Shown here in pieces: positions 24,455 to 34,306 of a stretch of 64,000 nucleotides of DNA (its first letter is position 1; every line of letters starts with the position of its first letter). The notes under the pieces are model-generated. The model was not told the origin of the DNA. It ran no database searches and saw only the letters and a program-made list of their open reading frames with translations. Both the position numbers and the translations under genes were made by a program. Source of the stretch: an uncultured Peptococcaceae bacterium. Its GTDB lineage: Bacteria > Bacillota > Peptococcia > Peptococcales > Peptococcaceae. The stretch covers positions 1-64,000 of the forward strand of contig CATJSX010000193.1 in assembly GCA_949743265.1 (NCBI GenBank), given 5' to 3'.

Positions 24455-26554
24455 ATGTTAAGACGCAAAGGTTTGACAGAAAAAATAATTTTGTTGGGTA
24501 TTGACGGCATGGATCCTCGATTTTCCCGCAAAATGGTAGATGAAGGCAAGATGCCTAATTTGGCAAAATTGATTAAAAAGGGGGCTGCTCGCCACGATTT
24601 GCGTTTATTAGGCGCTGTTCCAACTATTACGCCGCCAATGTGGACAACGCTGGCCACAGGCGCTTATCCCATGACACATGGCATTGAAGATTTTAATATC
24701 AATATTAAAGGAGAATTAGACGTCAATTTTGCTGGTATTTATTCCAAATATGTCCATGCAGAGCCCTTATGGAATGTCACCGCCGAAGCTGGCAAAAAAA
24801 CACTGGTGATGCATTGGCCGGGCGGAGCATGGCCGCCAACCAGCGACAGTGACAATTTAATGGTAGTCGATGGGACAACACCGGGCGCTTTAGGCTTTGG
24901 CTACGCTATGCGTGATAATGAAGCGACAATCATCGCCAACACTAAAGCAAGCGAAGCAAAATATTATCCTTATTCAGCAAGAACAACACACGGTTATGAC
25001 GGCGACGGCAGCGACTTAAATTATTTGGGCACAGGTACTCATATGACGTCCAAAAAAGATTACCATGATGAGTTATGGGCAGATTTTTCCGAAGGAATTG
25101 CTTGCAACGGTTATGTGCCTAAACGATATATGGATTATCGTTTAATGCATTGTTTGCCCGGCGACAGCGGTATGGATGTGTTGAAAAAATTTCCGCAAAA
25201 CGTGTCGCTTTCGCCGATTTCCGAGCCAAAAGATTGGACAAATGCACCAACAGACGCTAAAGAATTTACTTGGCTGCAATTTTTCGGCAACATTCCAGCG
25301 CCTTGCTTAATTCTAAAAAACGAACAAGGCGTTTATGATCGTGTAGCTATTTACAATAGTAAACAAGATATCGAACCTATTGTCGTTTTAGTCAAAGGCG
25401 TTTATACCAAAAACGTGCCCGGCATTGTTCCAAAAGGCAAAACCGGCGACATGGAAAAAGTTATTCGCAATATGTGTTTATTGGAATGTCACGAAGACGG
25501 CTCCTATATTCGGATGTGGGCATCACAAGGTTTTTCTGATGAAGATAATTGTGTTTGGTATCCGCATTGGATATTTGACAAAATTCATGAAAAATTCGGT
25601 CCGCCTGTACCTACGGGACAAAGTTTCGGCGGCGATATGGATTTAATCGACTGTACCTTTAAACAATGGGAACAAGCCGCGCAGTGGATGGCAGACAGCA
25701 TGAAATATATGATGCGCGAAGAAGGCGTCGAAGTTGTTTTCAGCCATTTTCATGGTCCCGATATGATGGGGCACTGCTATATGACATGGCTTAAAGACCG
25801 CGCCGATTCACCATATCCAGAAGATGAAATTTACAAGCTACATGAAAGAAATTACCAAATCACCGACGATTATATTGGCAATTTTTTACCAATGATTGAC
25901 GAAGGCTGGACGATTCTGCTTTTTTCTGATCATTCACTGGTTTGCCGCGAAGAAGACAATTTCCACGAAATTGGCGATAATATGGGCGTTAACACCGGCG
26001 TTATGATGAAACTGGGTTATACAACTTTATTAAAAGATGAAAATGGCAATGCTATTCCTGAAATTGACTGGGCTAATACAAAAGCCGTTCAACAACGCTC
26101 CAATAGTATTTTTATTAACCTAAAAGGTCGCGACCGTTTTGGTATTGTTGATCCTGCCGACAAATATGAATTGGAAGAACAGATCATTACTGATTTATAC
26201 GGTTATAAAGATGAAAAAACTGGCAAGCGGGTCATTTCATTAGCGCTGCATCAAAAAGACGCTAATTTGTTAGGTTTAGGTGGCGATTATACTGCTGGCG
26301 ATATTATTTTCTTTGTTCATGATGATTATTGCTTAGATCATGGCGAAGGTTTATCCACAGCAACAGGCTATGCTGATACTACCTTAAGTCCTATTTTTGT
26401 AGCCGCTGGTTCAGGCATTAAGGAAGGGTTTGAGATGAAACTATTCCCTCGTGAAGTCGATGTCACACCTACAGCAGCGGTATTGTTAGGCGTTCGTATT
26501 CCCGCTCAATGCGAAGGCTCTCCAGCATATAGTATTTTGAGCGAAGAACTGTAA
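24455..26554 (+). CDS. AlkP-superfamily hydrolase, module A
   Basis: A 699-residue cytosolic hydrolase of the alkaline-phosphatase superfamily (COG3379 / type I phosphodiesterase-like). The metal Asp is in LLGIDGMDP; the presumed Thr nucleophile in PTITPPMWTTLATG (aligned with TFPNHYTLVTG of nucleotide pyrophosphatases); further metal ligands in HFHGPDMMGH, FSDHS and CLDHGEGLST. A beta-rich segment around PCLILKNEQGVYDRVAIY is shared with the three paralogues, as are HWPGGAWPP and INLKGRD. It has no signal peptide. The ATG at 24455, with AAAGGATGA upstream, is preferred to 24446. It is followed by an SLC13 transporter gene. Substrate unknown: a phosphate, phosphonate or sulfate ester. Confidence 0.85.
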   Translation: MLRRKGLTEKIILLGIDGMDPRFSRKMVDEGKMPNLAKLIKKGAARHDLRLLGAVPTITPPMWTTLATGAYPMTHGIEDFNINIKGELDVNFAGIYSKYVHAEPLWNVTAEAGKKTLVMHWPGGAWPPTSDSDNLMVVDGTTPGALGFGYAMRDNEATIIANTKASEAKYYPYSARTTHGYDGDGSDLNYLGTGTHMTSKKDYHDELWADFSEGIACNGYVPKRYMDYRLMHCLPGDSGMDVLKKFPQNVSLSPISEPKDWTNAPTDAKEFTWLQFFGNIPAPCLILKNEQGVYDRVAIYNSKQDIEPIVVLVKGVYTKNVPGIVPKGKTGDMEKVIRNMCLLECHEDGSYIRMWASQGFSDEDNCVWYPHWIFDKIHEKFGPPVPTGQSFGGDMDLIDCTFKQWEQAAQWMADSMKYMMREEGVEVVFSHFHGPDMMGHCYMTWLKDRADSPYPEDEIYKLHERNYQITDDYIGNFLPMIDEGWTILLFSDHSLVCREEDNFHEIGDNMGVNTGVMMKLGYTTLLKDENGNAIPEIDWANTKAVQQRSNSIFINLKGRDRFGIVDPADKYELEEQIITDLYGYKDEKTGKRVISLALHQKDANLLGLGGDYTAGDIIFFVHDDYCLDHGEGLSTATGYADTTLSPIFVAAGSGIKEGFEMKLFPREVDVTPTAAVLLGVRIPAQCEGSPAYSILSEEL

Positions 26555-26583
26555 AATAAGCATTTTGAGCAACATCTAACAAT

Positions 26584-26671
26584 TTATAGTTTGATAGATT
26601 GTTAATTTTGAGCCGAAAAACAACGAAGTTTCGCCGTTTCTCAGCTCTTTTTTTGTTGTCTAATAAACTAT
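26584..26671 (+). promoter_or_regulatory. Intergenic region: attenuator-like hairpin and operator-like repeats
   Basis: Between hydrolase and transporter. TTATAGTTT (26584-26592) and ATAAACTAT (26663-26671) are opposed half-sites like those near other modules. Between them GAGC (26610-26613) and GCTC (26644-26647) close an imperfect hairpin followed by seven T, a probable terminator. Confidence 0.4.
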
Positions 26672-26728
26672 AATTTGCTAGACGATTTGATCATTATTTA
26701 ACACTCAAATGAAACGGGAGAGATTTTT

Positions 26729-28144
26729 ATGGAAGAAAAAAGAGTTCACATTATTCATTATATCATGGTCTTTTTATTATGCTTTTTCTTTCGCTTTATA
26801 CCACCCATTGGACAAATTACCCCTTATGGTATGGGGATTTTAGGCACTTTTATTGCGGCTATTTACGGTTGGTCAACAATCGGCATGGTTTGGACCAGTT
26901 TTATGTGTCTAACAGGTATTGGTTTGGTGGTTGGTATGAATCAAATGATTGCCGCAGGTTTTAATATGATGATCATGTCAATGATTTTTGTTTTTGTCCT
27001 CATGGCAGTATTAGATCAAACAGGGGCTATCAACTGGCTAGTCAACACCATTTTAAGCAGTCGTTTCACGCTGGGTAAACCATGGCTGACGCTATTCCTC
27101 TTATTTTTTGCGGGCTATATCGGCGGTATTTTAAACTCTATGGTTATGGCGGTTGTTTTTACCAGTGTATTTGTCAATATCTGCAAAAATCTCAACATCC
27201 AGCCCTATACTAAACTGCCAACTTTTATGATGATTGGATTAGCGCTTTCTTTATTGATGGGACAGATTGGTGTTCCAGTAATGGGTAACGCACTAATGTT
27301 GGTAGCATCGTATAACGCTATGTTTCCAGAACCTTTGAATTTTGCTAAGTATATGGCTTTTATGGTCCCTATAGGAATTTTTATGATGATCATCTATGTT
27401 CTGCTGATGCGATTTGTTTTTCGAATAGACGTCAGTCCATTAAAGGATTTTGATCCCAGTATGGTAGGCAAAAAAGCTGCCATTACGCGAGACCAAAAAA
27501 TGGCGTTAAGTTTCTTTGTGCTCTATATGGTTTTAATCGTTATCTCCTCCATTAGCGCTTTTGGACCGATTGCCGCTTTTTTAAGCAAATTTGGTATGTT
27601 TGGCACGATTGCTTTAATCCTATGCGTAATGATGCTGCTAAAAGGCGAAGATGGTACGCCATTTTTGGATTTTAGAAGTGCCTCTTCAAAAATTGGCTGG
27701 GATCCTATTTTGATGGTGGCATTTATTATGGTTATTTCCAGCTTTATGAATACGCCAGAAACCGGTATTTCGGCAACACTAATGTCATTATTAACGCCTT
27801 TTACAAAGCTTTCTCCAGTGGTATTTATTGTAATCGCCTTATTATTCGCTGCTATTTTGACAAACATTGCCACCAATTTAATCGTTGTTGTTTTGGTCAT
27901 GCCAGTGCTATATAATTTCGCCTTAATGATTGGTATGAATACAATGGGACTGATGTGTTTGCTGTTTGTCTGCTCCCATTTAGCCATTTGCACACCAGCA
28001 GCGGCACCGCCTACAGGAATTTGCATGACCGCCACCAGCATGATTGAACCAAAAACGATGATGAAATATGCTTGCATTGTAATGCCGCTGTTGTTTATCA
28101 TCTTGCTTCTGATGGGAATTCCTTATTCGATGGTGATTTTTTAA
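26729..28144 (+). CDS. SLC13/DASS-type anion transporter, module A
   Basis: A 471-residue integral membrane protein with about 12-13 hydrophobic segments. The opening PPIGQITPYGMGILGTFIAAIYGW and the late loop CTPAAAPPTGICM are shared in position with the other three transporters here. The ion-transporter superfamily moves di-/tricarboxylates, sulfate or similar anions, usually with Na+. It is 174 bases after the hydrolase gene with its own RBS (GGGAGAG), so it probably imports that enzyme's substrate. Confidence 0.82.
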   Translation: MEEKRVHIIHYIMVFLLCFFFRFIPPIGQITPYGMGILGTFIAAIYGWSTIGMVWTSFMCLTGIGLVVGMNQMIAAGFNMMIMSMIFVFVLMAVLDQTGAINWLVNTILSSRFTLGKPWLTLFLLFFAGYIGGILNSMVMAVVFTSVFVNICKNLNIQPYTKLPTFMMIGLALSLLMGQIGVPVMGNALMLVASYNAMFPEPLNFAKYMAFMVPIGIFMMIIYVLLMRFVFRIDVSPLKDFDPSMVGKKAAITRDQKMALSFFVLYMVLIVISSISAFGPIAAFLSKFGMFGTIALILCVMMLLKGEDGTPFLDFRSASSKIGWDPILMVAFIMVISSFMNTPETGISATLMSLLTPFTKLSPVVFIVIALLFAAILTNIATNLIVVVLVMPVLYNFALMIGMNTMGLMCLLFVCSHLAICTPAAAPPTGICMTATSMIEPKTMMKYACIVMPLLFIILLLMGIPYSMVIF

Positions 28145-28205
28145 TCAATCGCTCAGTTATCAATTTAGAAAAAATTTTTTAATGGTAAACACAAACATAC
28201 TCAAG

Positions 28206-28257
28206 CAAAAAAACCGGTCGTTTTGAGCAGAAATCTCAAAGCAACCGGTTTTTTATT
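28206..28257 (+). terminator. Terminator of module A
   Basis: AAACCGGT ... ACCGGTTT outer stem with inner TTTGAG / CTCAAA, ending in TTTTTTATTTT. Confidence 0.8.
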
Positions 28258-28352
28258 TTAAAAATATTTTACATCAAGATGGCATAGCGAAAAAGATTGA
28301 AAATTTGTGAACGCTATGCTAAAATTTTAGCATTGAAACAAATTTTTTCGGA

Positions 28353-28373
28353 GATAAACTATTGTAGTTTATC
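28353..28373. promoter_or_regulatory. Perfect palindromic operator before the LysR gene
   Basis: A 9-base inverted repeat, GATAAACTA-ttg-TAGTTTATC, 38 bases before the LysR start. Its ATAAACTATTG half recurs upstream of the module C hydrolase (35103-35113). It is probably the autoregulatory site. Confidence 0.6.
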
Positions 28374-28411
28374 AATCTTCTGAAATAAATACAATATAAG
28401 AAGGTGTTCAA

Positions 28412-29308
28412 ATGAAAATTGAACATATGCGCTATATCATCGAAGTTTCCAAGTGGCAGTCTATCAACAAAGCCAGCCGTCACCTTTATCTCAATCAGCA
28501 ACAACTTAGCCGTATTATTGCAGCAGCTGAAAGCGATCTGGCAATCACAATTTTTTCTCGAAACACGAAAGGGATTTTTCCCACACCAGAGGGTGAAAAA
28601 GTCATTGCGAAATTTAAACAGATTGTGCAAATCTATGACAGCATCACCGACCATGTACAGCCGCCAGAAACGCTCAATGGTCGTTTAGAAATTTTATCAG
28701 AGATCAATATTTGGACCAGTTACGCTCGTTTTTACAAAGATTTCGCTGAAACCTATCCGCATATTCGCTGTTTCATCAAAAATATGGCTAGTGAAGAAAT
28801 CGTGCAGTATCTTCTCAAAAAAGATGGCGTAGGTATTATTTCCCGTGTATGCGGAGATGATATTACCAGCTATATTATTCCAGATGAATTAGCTTTTTTG
28901 CCCATGTCCAAAGAGCGGCTTATGGTTTATGGCGCTATCGATAATCCTTACATCAAAAAGTACAAAACCATCTCCATGGCAACGCTTCGTGAATTGCCGT
29001 TAATCAACTTCAAGCCTTATGATGGCTATGAATCTTTAATGGAAACAGCTTTTCATCACATTGGTACGCCTAATATCAAATATGAAACCAGCGACATCAA
29101 AGTTTTTCGAGAGATCGTTGCAGGAACAGACAGTCTATTTCTTGCCGTCAAAAAGCCAAAATATATTGTTGACGATATGCTTGATGAAATTCCTTTGCGC
29201 AATAAAATCTTTGTAGAGCATGGGGTAATTAAGAAAAAACAATCAACCAAACTATGCGATACGTTTTTATCTTATTATCAAGAATATTATCAAGGGCTAT
29301 ATACTTAG
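28412..29308 (+). CDS. LysR family regulator, module A/B
   Basis: A 298-residue LysR protein: helix-turn-helix in residues 1-62 (RYIIEVSKWQSINKASRHLY, then LNQQQLSRIIAAAE), effector domain from about 90. It lies between module A (upstream, same strand) and module B (convergent). A perfect palindrome precedes it. Its stop codon forms the first bases of a 116-base inverted repeat. The RBS AGAAGGTG lies before the ATG. Confidence 0.87.
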   Translation: MKIEHMRYIIEVSKWQSINKASRHLYLNQQQLSRIIAAAESDLAITIFSRNTKGIFPTPEGEKVIAKFKQIVQIYDSITDHVQPPETLNGRLEILSEINIWTSYARFYKDFAETYPHIRCFIKNMASEEIVQYLLKKDGVGIISRVCGDDITSYIIPDELAFLPMSKERLMVYGAIDNPYIKKYKTISMATLRELPLINFKPYDGYESLMETAFHHIGTPNIKYETSDIKVFREIVAGTDSLFLAVKKPKYIVDDMLDEIPLRNKIFVEHGVIKKKQSTKLCDTFLSYYQEYYQGLYT

Positions 29309-29421
29309 AGCGTGACTGATCATTAGTTTTGCTATTGATCTGTCATTTCATAGGTATCCGCACGAATGCGTTCCTTACACCTATCATATACAGCTAGCAA
29401 AATAACATCAATCACGCTCTA
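29306..29421. repeat. 116-base imperfect palindrome
   Basis: The arms 29306-29334 and 29395-29421 match over TAGAGCGTGA-TGAT and TTTTGCTA with small interruptions. Inside are two nested hairpins: ATAGGT / ACCTAT and CGCA-cgaa-TGCG. It lies between convergent genes and begins in the LysR stop codon. It could be a bidirectional terminator, a structured RNA or a MITE-like palindromic element. Confidence 0.6.
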
Positions 29422-29436
29422 GTTAATGAAAATAAC

Positions 29437-31443
29437 TTACACTAAAATTTGATAAATCGGCGCGCCTTCACATTGATAAGGCATACGCACTTTTAAAAGA
29501 ACAGCCGCTGTCGGCGCTACGTCCATATGCTTGACAATACGTTCCGTCAAGAAATTTTCTTTAATCCCGGGACCAGCCGCCATAAAAGTCGACCGTACCG
29601 AAGTACCGCAAGCGCCGTCAATAGTAGAAAAACTATCCGCATGGTCAGCCGTATAGCCTTCGGCAATATAGAAAACAATATCGCCGCTTTCTGGTCCTCC
29701 TTCGCCTAGAAGCGCTGCATCTCTGTTGCGCAATGCCAGCGCTACAATACGATGACCAGTCTTTTCATCACGAAGTGCATAAAGATCGGTCATGATCTTT
29801 TCTTCTAACTCAAATTTATCCTCTGGCTCAACAATTCCGTTTTTATCTCTGCCTTTCAAATTGATATAAATATGGCAATAAGAAGCCGTATAAGCCGTCG
29901 TTTTTGTCCAGTCAACTTCTGGAATATCATTGCCATTTTCATCTTTTTTCAGCACTGTATAACCCAACTTACGCATATCATAAGCATTAACGCCGCCAGT
30001 ATTGAGACGGAAGGTAGCAGCGTCATGTTCTGGCGTCGTTTGCCCATGGTCAGAAACAATCATAATAGTCCAGCCTTCGTCAATCAATTCTAAGAATTCG
30101 CCGATATAATTATCGGTCTGAATATAGACTTCTTTAAATAATTCCTGACAAACTTCCGGCGCTAATTTGCTGCCTTTTTTCAAATACTGTACCAGCATAT
30201 GTCCTTGCATATCCACATTATGAAAATGAGAAAAGATAACGTCATAGCCTTCATGACGCGCCATATATTTGATTCCATCAGCATTCCATTTAGCGGAATG
30301 ATCCCAGCTGGCACGCATACATTTGGCAATCAATTTTTCATCAGAACCGCCGGCTAAGCAAACAGGCTGCGGATAACCGACATTTTCCACGACAGTTTGC
30401 AATAAACTTTTAGGCGACCAAACTGTATCGTCATGAAAATCCATAGCTGCTGAAACCCACAAACGCAAATTACTGCCATCTTCTGCTAATTCTAAGACGC
30501 GCATACTGCGATTGACCAATACTTTATCATCATGACGAATAGCTTCATCAACAATATCTTGCACAAAAACATCTTTTTCCAAACAAACGATAGGTTCCGT
30601 TGATTTTTTATTTCTGTAAATAGCTACTTTATCATATTGACCATTTTGATTTTTTAAAATTAAGCAAGGGCGATGAATCAAACCATTAGAAAGTAATAGC
30701 GTACACTCCAAAGCGTCTTTAGGCGCTTCTGTCCAACCGCTGGCTGGCTTAATAGGTGAGCTAACCATATCCATGGGCGTTTCAGACAGATTCATGATAT
30801 TTTCCTCAATAGTCGTCGTTACACGGCGGCTTTTTTTCACCGTTAAACGATTGATCATCATACTCAAATCGCCGTCTTCTTTCGTTTCTTCTGCTTCCAT
30901 ACCTGTAATAAAACATGGCACTTCACTATCTGAAGCCGCTTTAGCGCGAAAAGAAACAGCTTCAACTTTGGGACTGGCAACCATCAACATATCTGGTTCG
31001 ACTTGCGCTGTCCCAACGTTGATACCGCCGGGCTGTGTACCATCAATGACATGCAGATTAGGACTGTCAGAGCTTGGCGGCCAAGCAGAGCCGGGCCAAT
31101 GCCAAACTAATGTTTTTAAACCGGCTTCTGCGGTAACATTCCATAATTGCTCTGCCCGACAATTCGTTGAATCAAAATTGTATTCTTGAATATCGTGTTC
31201 TTCTTCATTATGACGATAATAACCCGTGATGCCATGTACTCTCGCCGTAGCGCCAGTAGCTAAAGTGGTCCACATGGGCGGCGTTACCGTCGGTTGTCCA
31301 CCAATCATTTCATAATCCAGTTGCGCTGCACCACGCTTTAAAAATTCCTTCGTATGAGGCATAACGCCTTCTTCAACATAAGTTTTAGTCAATCTAGGAT
31401 CCAAACCGTCAATCCCTAAAATCAATACTTTTTTCTTATCCAT
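29437..31443 (-). CDS. AlkP-superfamily hydrolase, module B
   Basis: A 668-residue paralogue of the module A enzyme. Metal Asp12 is in LGIDGLDP, probable nucleophile Thr54 in PTVTPPMWTTLATG; other metal ligands in FSHFHNVDMQGH, IVSDHGQT and TADHADSFST. The conserved HWPGSAWPPSSDSPNL, PCLILKNQNGQYDKVAIY and INLKGRD segments are present. It is closest by eye to the module D enzyme. No signal peptide or membrane span. GAGGAGG precedes the ATG at 31443. It is the second gene after its transporter (40-base gap), the reverse of the order in the other modules. Cytosolic hydrolysis of an imported anion ester is inferred. Confidence 0.85.
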   Translation of the reverse strand: MDKKKVLILGIDGLDPRLTKTYVEEGVMPHTKEFLKRGAAQLDYEMIGGQPTVTPPMWTTLATGATARVHGITGYYRHNEEEHDIQEYNFDSTNCRAEQLWNVTAEAGLKTLVWHWPGSAWPPSSDSPNLHVIDGTQPGGINVGTAQVEPDMLMVASPKVEAVSFRAKAASDSEVPCFITGMEAEETKEDGDLSMMINRLTVKKSRRVTTTIEENIMNLSETPMDMVSSPIKPASGWTEAPKDALECTLLLSNGLIHRPCLILKNQNGQYDKVAIYRNKKSTEPIVCLEKDVFVQDIVDEAIRHDDKVLVNRSMRVLELAEDGSNLRLWVSAAMDFHDDTVWSPKSLLQTVVENVGYPQPVCLAGGSDEKLIAKCMRASWDHSAKWNADGIKYMARHEGYDVIFSHFHNVDMQGHMLVQYLKKGSKLAPEVCQELFKEVYIQTDNYIGEFLELIDEGWTIMIVSDHGQTTPEHDAATFRLNTGGVNAYDMRKLGYTVLKKDENGNDIPEVDWTKTTAYTASYCHIYINLKGRDKNGIVEPEDKFELEEKIMTDLYALRDEKTGHRIVALALRNRDAALLGEGGPESGDIVFYIAEGYTADHADSFSTIDGACGTSVRSTFMAAGPGIKENFLTERIVKHMDVAPTAAVLLKVRMPYQCEGAPIYQILV

Positions 31444-31483
31444 TTTTTTAGCCTCCTCAAAATATTATGGCATCATCAACTGC

Positions 31484-32938
31484 TCAAAAAAGCAATGAGC
31501 CAACGGGAATACCAATAACGACAACGACGATAATGCTGATAATAGCCATCAGCCAGCCGTATTTATAAGAATTCGTTCTGCCAATCCAATCGTTGGTAAA
31601 CATCAGCGCCGCTGTGGCGGAACCGCCCGGCGTTGCTACCGCCGTAGCGATGGCAAAAGAAAACAATACGCACATTAAAACGGGATTGCCCCCTAACGCT
31701 ATAGAAAATTGGTACAATACGGGGGTCAATAGAGCCGCTAAAACCAAATTATGAGCGACTTGTGTCAATAAACCAGCGATAATTAAAAATATGGCGCAAA
31801 AAGCCAATCCGCTAAAACGCGTGAAAACTGGCGACATCAATTCAACTAAAAAATTGATTACGCCTACTTCTTCATTGCTCATAGCCGCTGATACCGGCAT
31901 CGTTGCCACAAACATGATGATCATTTCCCAGTTCATGCCATCTTTGGCGCATTCTGCAAAATTAAAGGACACTTTGCCTTTTATTTTTAACATCGCCATC
32001 AGCGTCAGCACAAAAACCAATGAGCCAGTAATCCCTAAAGCGTTAAAAAATTTTGTTACAAAGAAACTTTTAGGCAAAACACTAGGCGCAAACATGGCAA
32101 ACATAAACAAGCATAAGAAAAAGGCTGCGATTTTCTGTTCACCACTCATTTGCGTATGGCGTAATTCTTCAAACATATCGCCTACGCCGTCAAATTTAGA
32201 AATATCTGGTCGCACGATGAATTTCATTATCAGCATATAAACAGCTAAACAAACCACAGTAATTACAAAAGTTAATAAAGTAAAGCTCCCAAAATCAGCA
32301 GTCATTCCACCAGAAACTGTTGCCAAAGAACCCAACACCATCACTTGAACAGCTTTAAATGGAAAGAGCGCGAATCCCAACATAGCGGCATAAACAATAC
32401 CTGCTAATACGACAACGGTATATTTCTCTTGTTTTTGATAGCCCAGCGTTTCGCAAACATTGTAAAAAATACTAAATAGCAACAAAATAGCGGTAAACAA
32501 ACTGACTGTAGCTCCCAAAACATAAGCGGCAATAAAAACCATCAACGTAAAAACATAAGGGCGACCAACACAAATCTTGCGGCTGATAAACCAGTTAGCA
32601 ATAATTCTGCTCAAGCCGATTTTGTCCATATAAGCAGCAAAAATAAATAAAAAGATACACAATACCGTATTATTAACTGCTCCAAAACCGCCGGTTAATG
32701 CTTGCGCCACCGTTTGATAGCCGGAAAGTCCCAGCGCGATAACTCCTAACATACTCGGCCAAACAAATCCAATAAAAGTCCAACCCCATAATAAACCAAT
32801 AAAAATCCCTAAAACTTTCATTCCAATGACATTTAACGATCCCCACGGCTGCAAATATCCAACGCCAAACATCAGCGCTACTGTAATTAGCGAATGCAGC
32901 CAATAGACCCAATCTTTGCTGACGCTTTTTTCACTCAT
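31484..32938 (-). CDS. SLC13/DASS-type anion transporter, module B
   Basis: A 484-residue membrane protein with about 12-13 hydrophobic segments. NVIGMKVLGIFIGLLWGWTFIG near residue 35 aligns with the ITPLGM region of the other transporters; VATPGGSATAALMFTND near 445 occupies the position of their substrate/ion-site loop. It is the first gene of a two-gene minus-strand operon with the module B hydrolase, which supports a transporter-enzyme pair. GGAGATGAG precedes the ATG. Confidence 0.82.
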   Translation of the reverse strand: MSEKSVSKDWVYWLHSLITVALMFGVGYLQPWGSLNVIGMKVLGIFIGLLWGWTFIGFVWPSMLGVIALGLSGYQTVAQALTGGFGAVNNTVLCIFLFIFAAYMDKIGLSRIIANWFISRKICVGRPYVFTLMVFIAAYVLGATVSLFTAILLLFSIFYNVCETLGYQKQEKYTVVVLAGIVYAAMLGFALFPFKAVQVMVLGSLATVSGGMTADFGSFTLLTFVITVVCLAVYMLIMKFIVRPDISKFDGVGDMFEELRHTQMSGEQKIAAFFLCLFMFAMFAPSVLPKSFFVTKFFNALGITGSLVFVLTLMAMLKIKGKVSFNFAECAKDGMNWEMIIMFVATMPVSAAMSNEEVGVINFLVELMSPVFTRFSGLAFCAIFLIIAGLLTQVAHNLVLAALLTPVLYQFSIALGGNPVLMCVLFSFAIATAVATPGGSATAALMFTNDWIGRTNSYKYGWLMAIISIIVVVVIGIPVGSLLF

Positions 32939-33268
32939 AATCTCATCTCCTACCTCTAATCATCATTTTTTGCTCATCAAATGCTCTAAACGTTTAGAAT
33001 TCCGTGTACACATTTTCTTTTGATGGTTCAAATTATACGGATTATTTCCGTTTTAGCATAGATATCTATTATGCGTTGCAGTTGTCTGCTACACATATTT
33101 ATCATAATGATTTTTTGTTTTTTCCTAACGCATTGTTACTTTTTTATAAGCACAAAAACAGCCTCAAACGAAACAAATTGCTTTCGCATAAGGCTGTTGT
33201 AACATACAAAAAGCCGTTAAACGTCGAAAACTTCGTCGTTTAACGGCTCAACTACTTTTATAAAATTA
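32939..33268. other. Intergenic stretch with tandem terminators
   Basis: There is no gene. The promoter-proximal part for the module B operon is AT-rich with no clear sigma-A match. The distal part holds two minus-strand terminators, listed separately. Confidence 0.6.
33157..33249 (-). terminator. Two tandem terminators after the M23 gene
   Basis: On the minus strand, stem AGCCGTTAAACG / CGTTTAACGGCT (33248-33237 with 33223-33212) with TTTTTG follows the M23 stop. About 20 bases on, a second hairpin has arms AACAGCC / GGCTGTT (33157-33199) and TTTTTG. Confidence 0.8.
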
Positions 33269-34306
33269 TTATTGTGCTCTGCGACTGGTTGAAATATATT
33301 CCAGCGGATTAAAGGTTGCTTTCCCTTTTCTCACTTCAAAATGCAAATGATCGCCAGTAGAACGTCCTGTGCTGCCGACTAAACCAATAACTTGTCCTTG
33401 CTGAACAATTACGCCTACTGTTGTTTTAATCTCGCTCATATGTGCGTAACGAGTAACGGAACCGTCAGCGTGCTCAATATCAACGCAATTTCCATAGCCA
33501 CCGCTGTAGCCAGCTTTGATTACTCGACCGGTCCATGCTGCATAAACGGGATCGCCAGTATCGCCGTCAATATCCACGCCTGTGTGGAATCCTCTGCCTC
33601 TACCGCCATAAGGCGAACTGATGCGAGTAGCCGTCGTCGGCCAAATCATCGGATTATAATCAACTGGTATGCCATTAACTTCAGCGCCTTGATTATTGCT
33701 GGCAACTTCAGGTGTCTGTACTTGTCTGGTTTCAGTCATGCTTCTGGAAGTCTGTTCAACTTTGTAAGGAGCAAGATTTTTGATTTTACGATTGATATTG
33801 TTGTAAACCGCTGGCGAATCTGGCGTTGCCGCCACGACTTCTTTCCAAATGGGCTGACTGTCAACAACATTTAAACGATTAACGCTAGGCACATATTTTA
33901 CATTGCGATTTAAAATTTCCTCATAAAATGCAACCGGAAAATAAGCATGGTCATCACGCATCTGCACCAAATAGGTAACGTTTTCGTCTTCAACACCGGC
34001 AAAAATAGTACCGCTATCATTATCAAAACTCAGTTCAATCTGATAATGCTGCCCATCAGCAGCCACCATAATTTTATCCTGCTTGTCCGCTCCCCAAACG
34101 ACTGAAACGCCAACCAATTCCATGACTTGCTTGATGGGTAAAAAAATGCCATCACTATTAGTGATAATCTCACTATCATCAAAAATCAAATATTTATCTT
34201 CAACATTAGGCAGATTTGGCGGCGGCACTTTAAAATCCGCCCACGCTGTCATAGGAAACAACAAACATACCCCTAACAAAATCCATACAGAAACTAACCG
34301 TTTAAT
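33269..34306 (-). CDS. M23 (LytM-type) cell-wall endopeptidase
   Basis: A secreted peptidoglycan hydrolase of about 345 residues. The N-terminus reads M-KRLVSVWILLGVCLLFPMTAWA-D, a good signal peptide, only if translation starts at the ATT at 34306, which has AAAGAAAGGG 9 bases upstream; an in-frame TTG at 34279 gives a poor signal and no RBS. No ATG/GTG is available. Residues ~40-150 resemble a copper-amine-oxidase-N-like stalk domain (YLIFDDSEIITNSDGIFLPI). The C-terminal M23 domain has all zinc ligands: HTGVDIDG, and GDHLHFEV with RYAHMS. It probably trims cell-wall or spore-cortex peptides. Confidence 0.82.
   Translation of the reverse strand: MKRLVSVWILLGVCLLFPMTAWADFKVPPPNLPNVEDKYLIFDDSEIITNSDGIFLPIKQVMELVGVSVVWGADKQDKIMVAADGQHYQIELSFDNDSGTIFAGVEDENVTYLVQMRDDHAYFPVAFYEEILNRNVKYVPSVNRLNVVDSQPIWKEVVAATPDSPAVYNNINRKIKNLAPYKVEQTSRSMTETRQVQTPEVASNNQGAEVNGIPVDYNPMIWPTTATRISSPYGGRGRGFHTGVDIDGDTGDPVYAAWTGRVIKAGYSGGYGNCVDIEHADGSVTRYAHMSEIKTTVGVIVQQGQVIGLVGSTGRSTGDHLHFEVRKGKATFNPLEYISTSRRAQ

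Noticed and set aside
27523-28101. 192-residue antisense frame in the module A transporter
   Set aside because: Low-complexity Ile/Lys-rich shadow of a membrane protein gene, without initiation signals.
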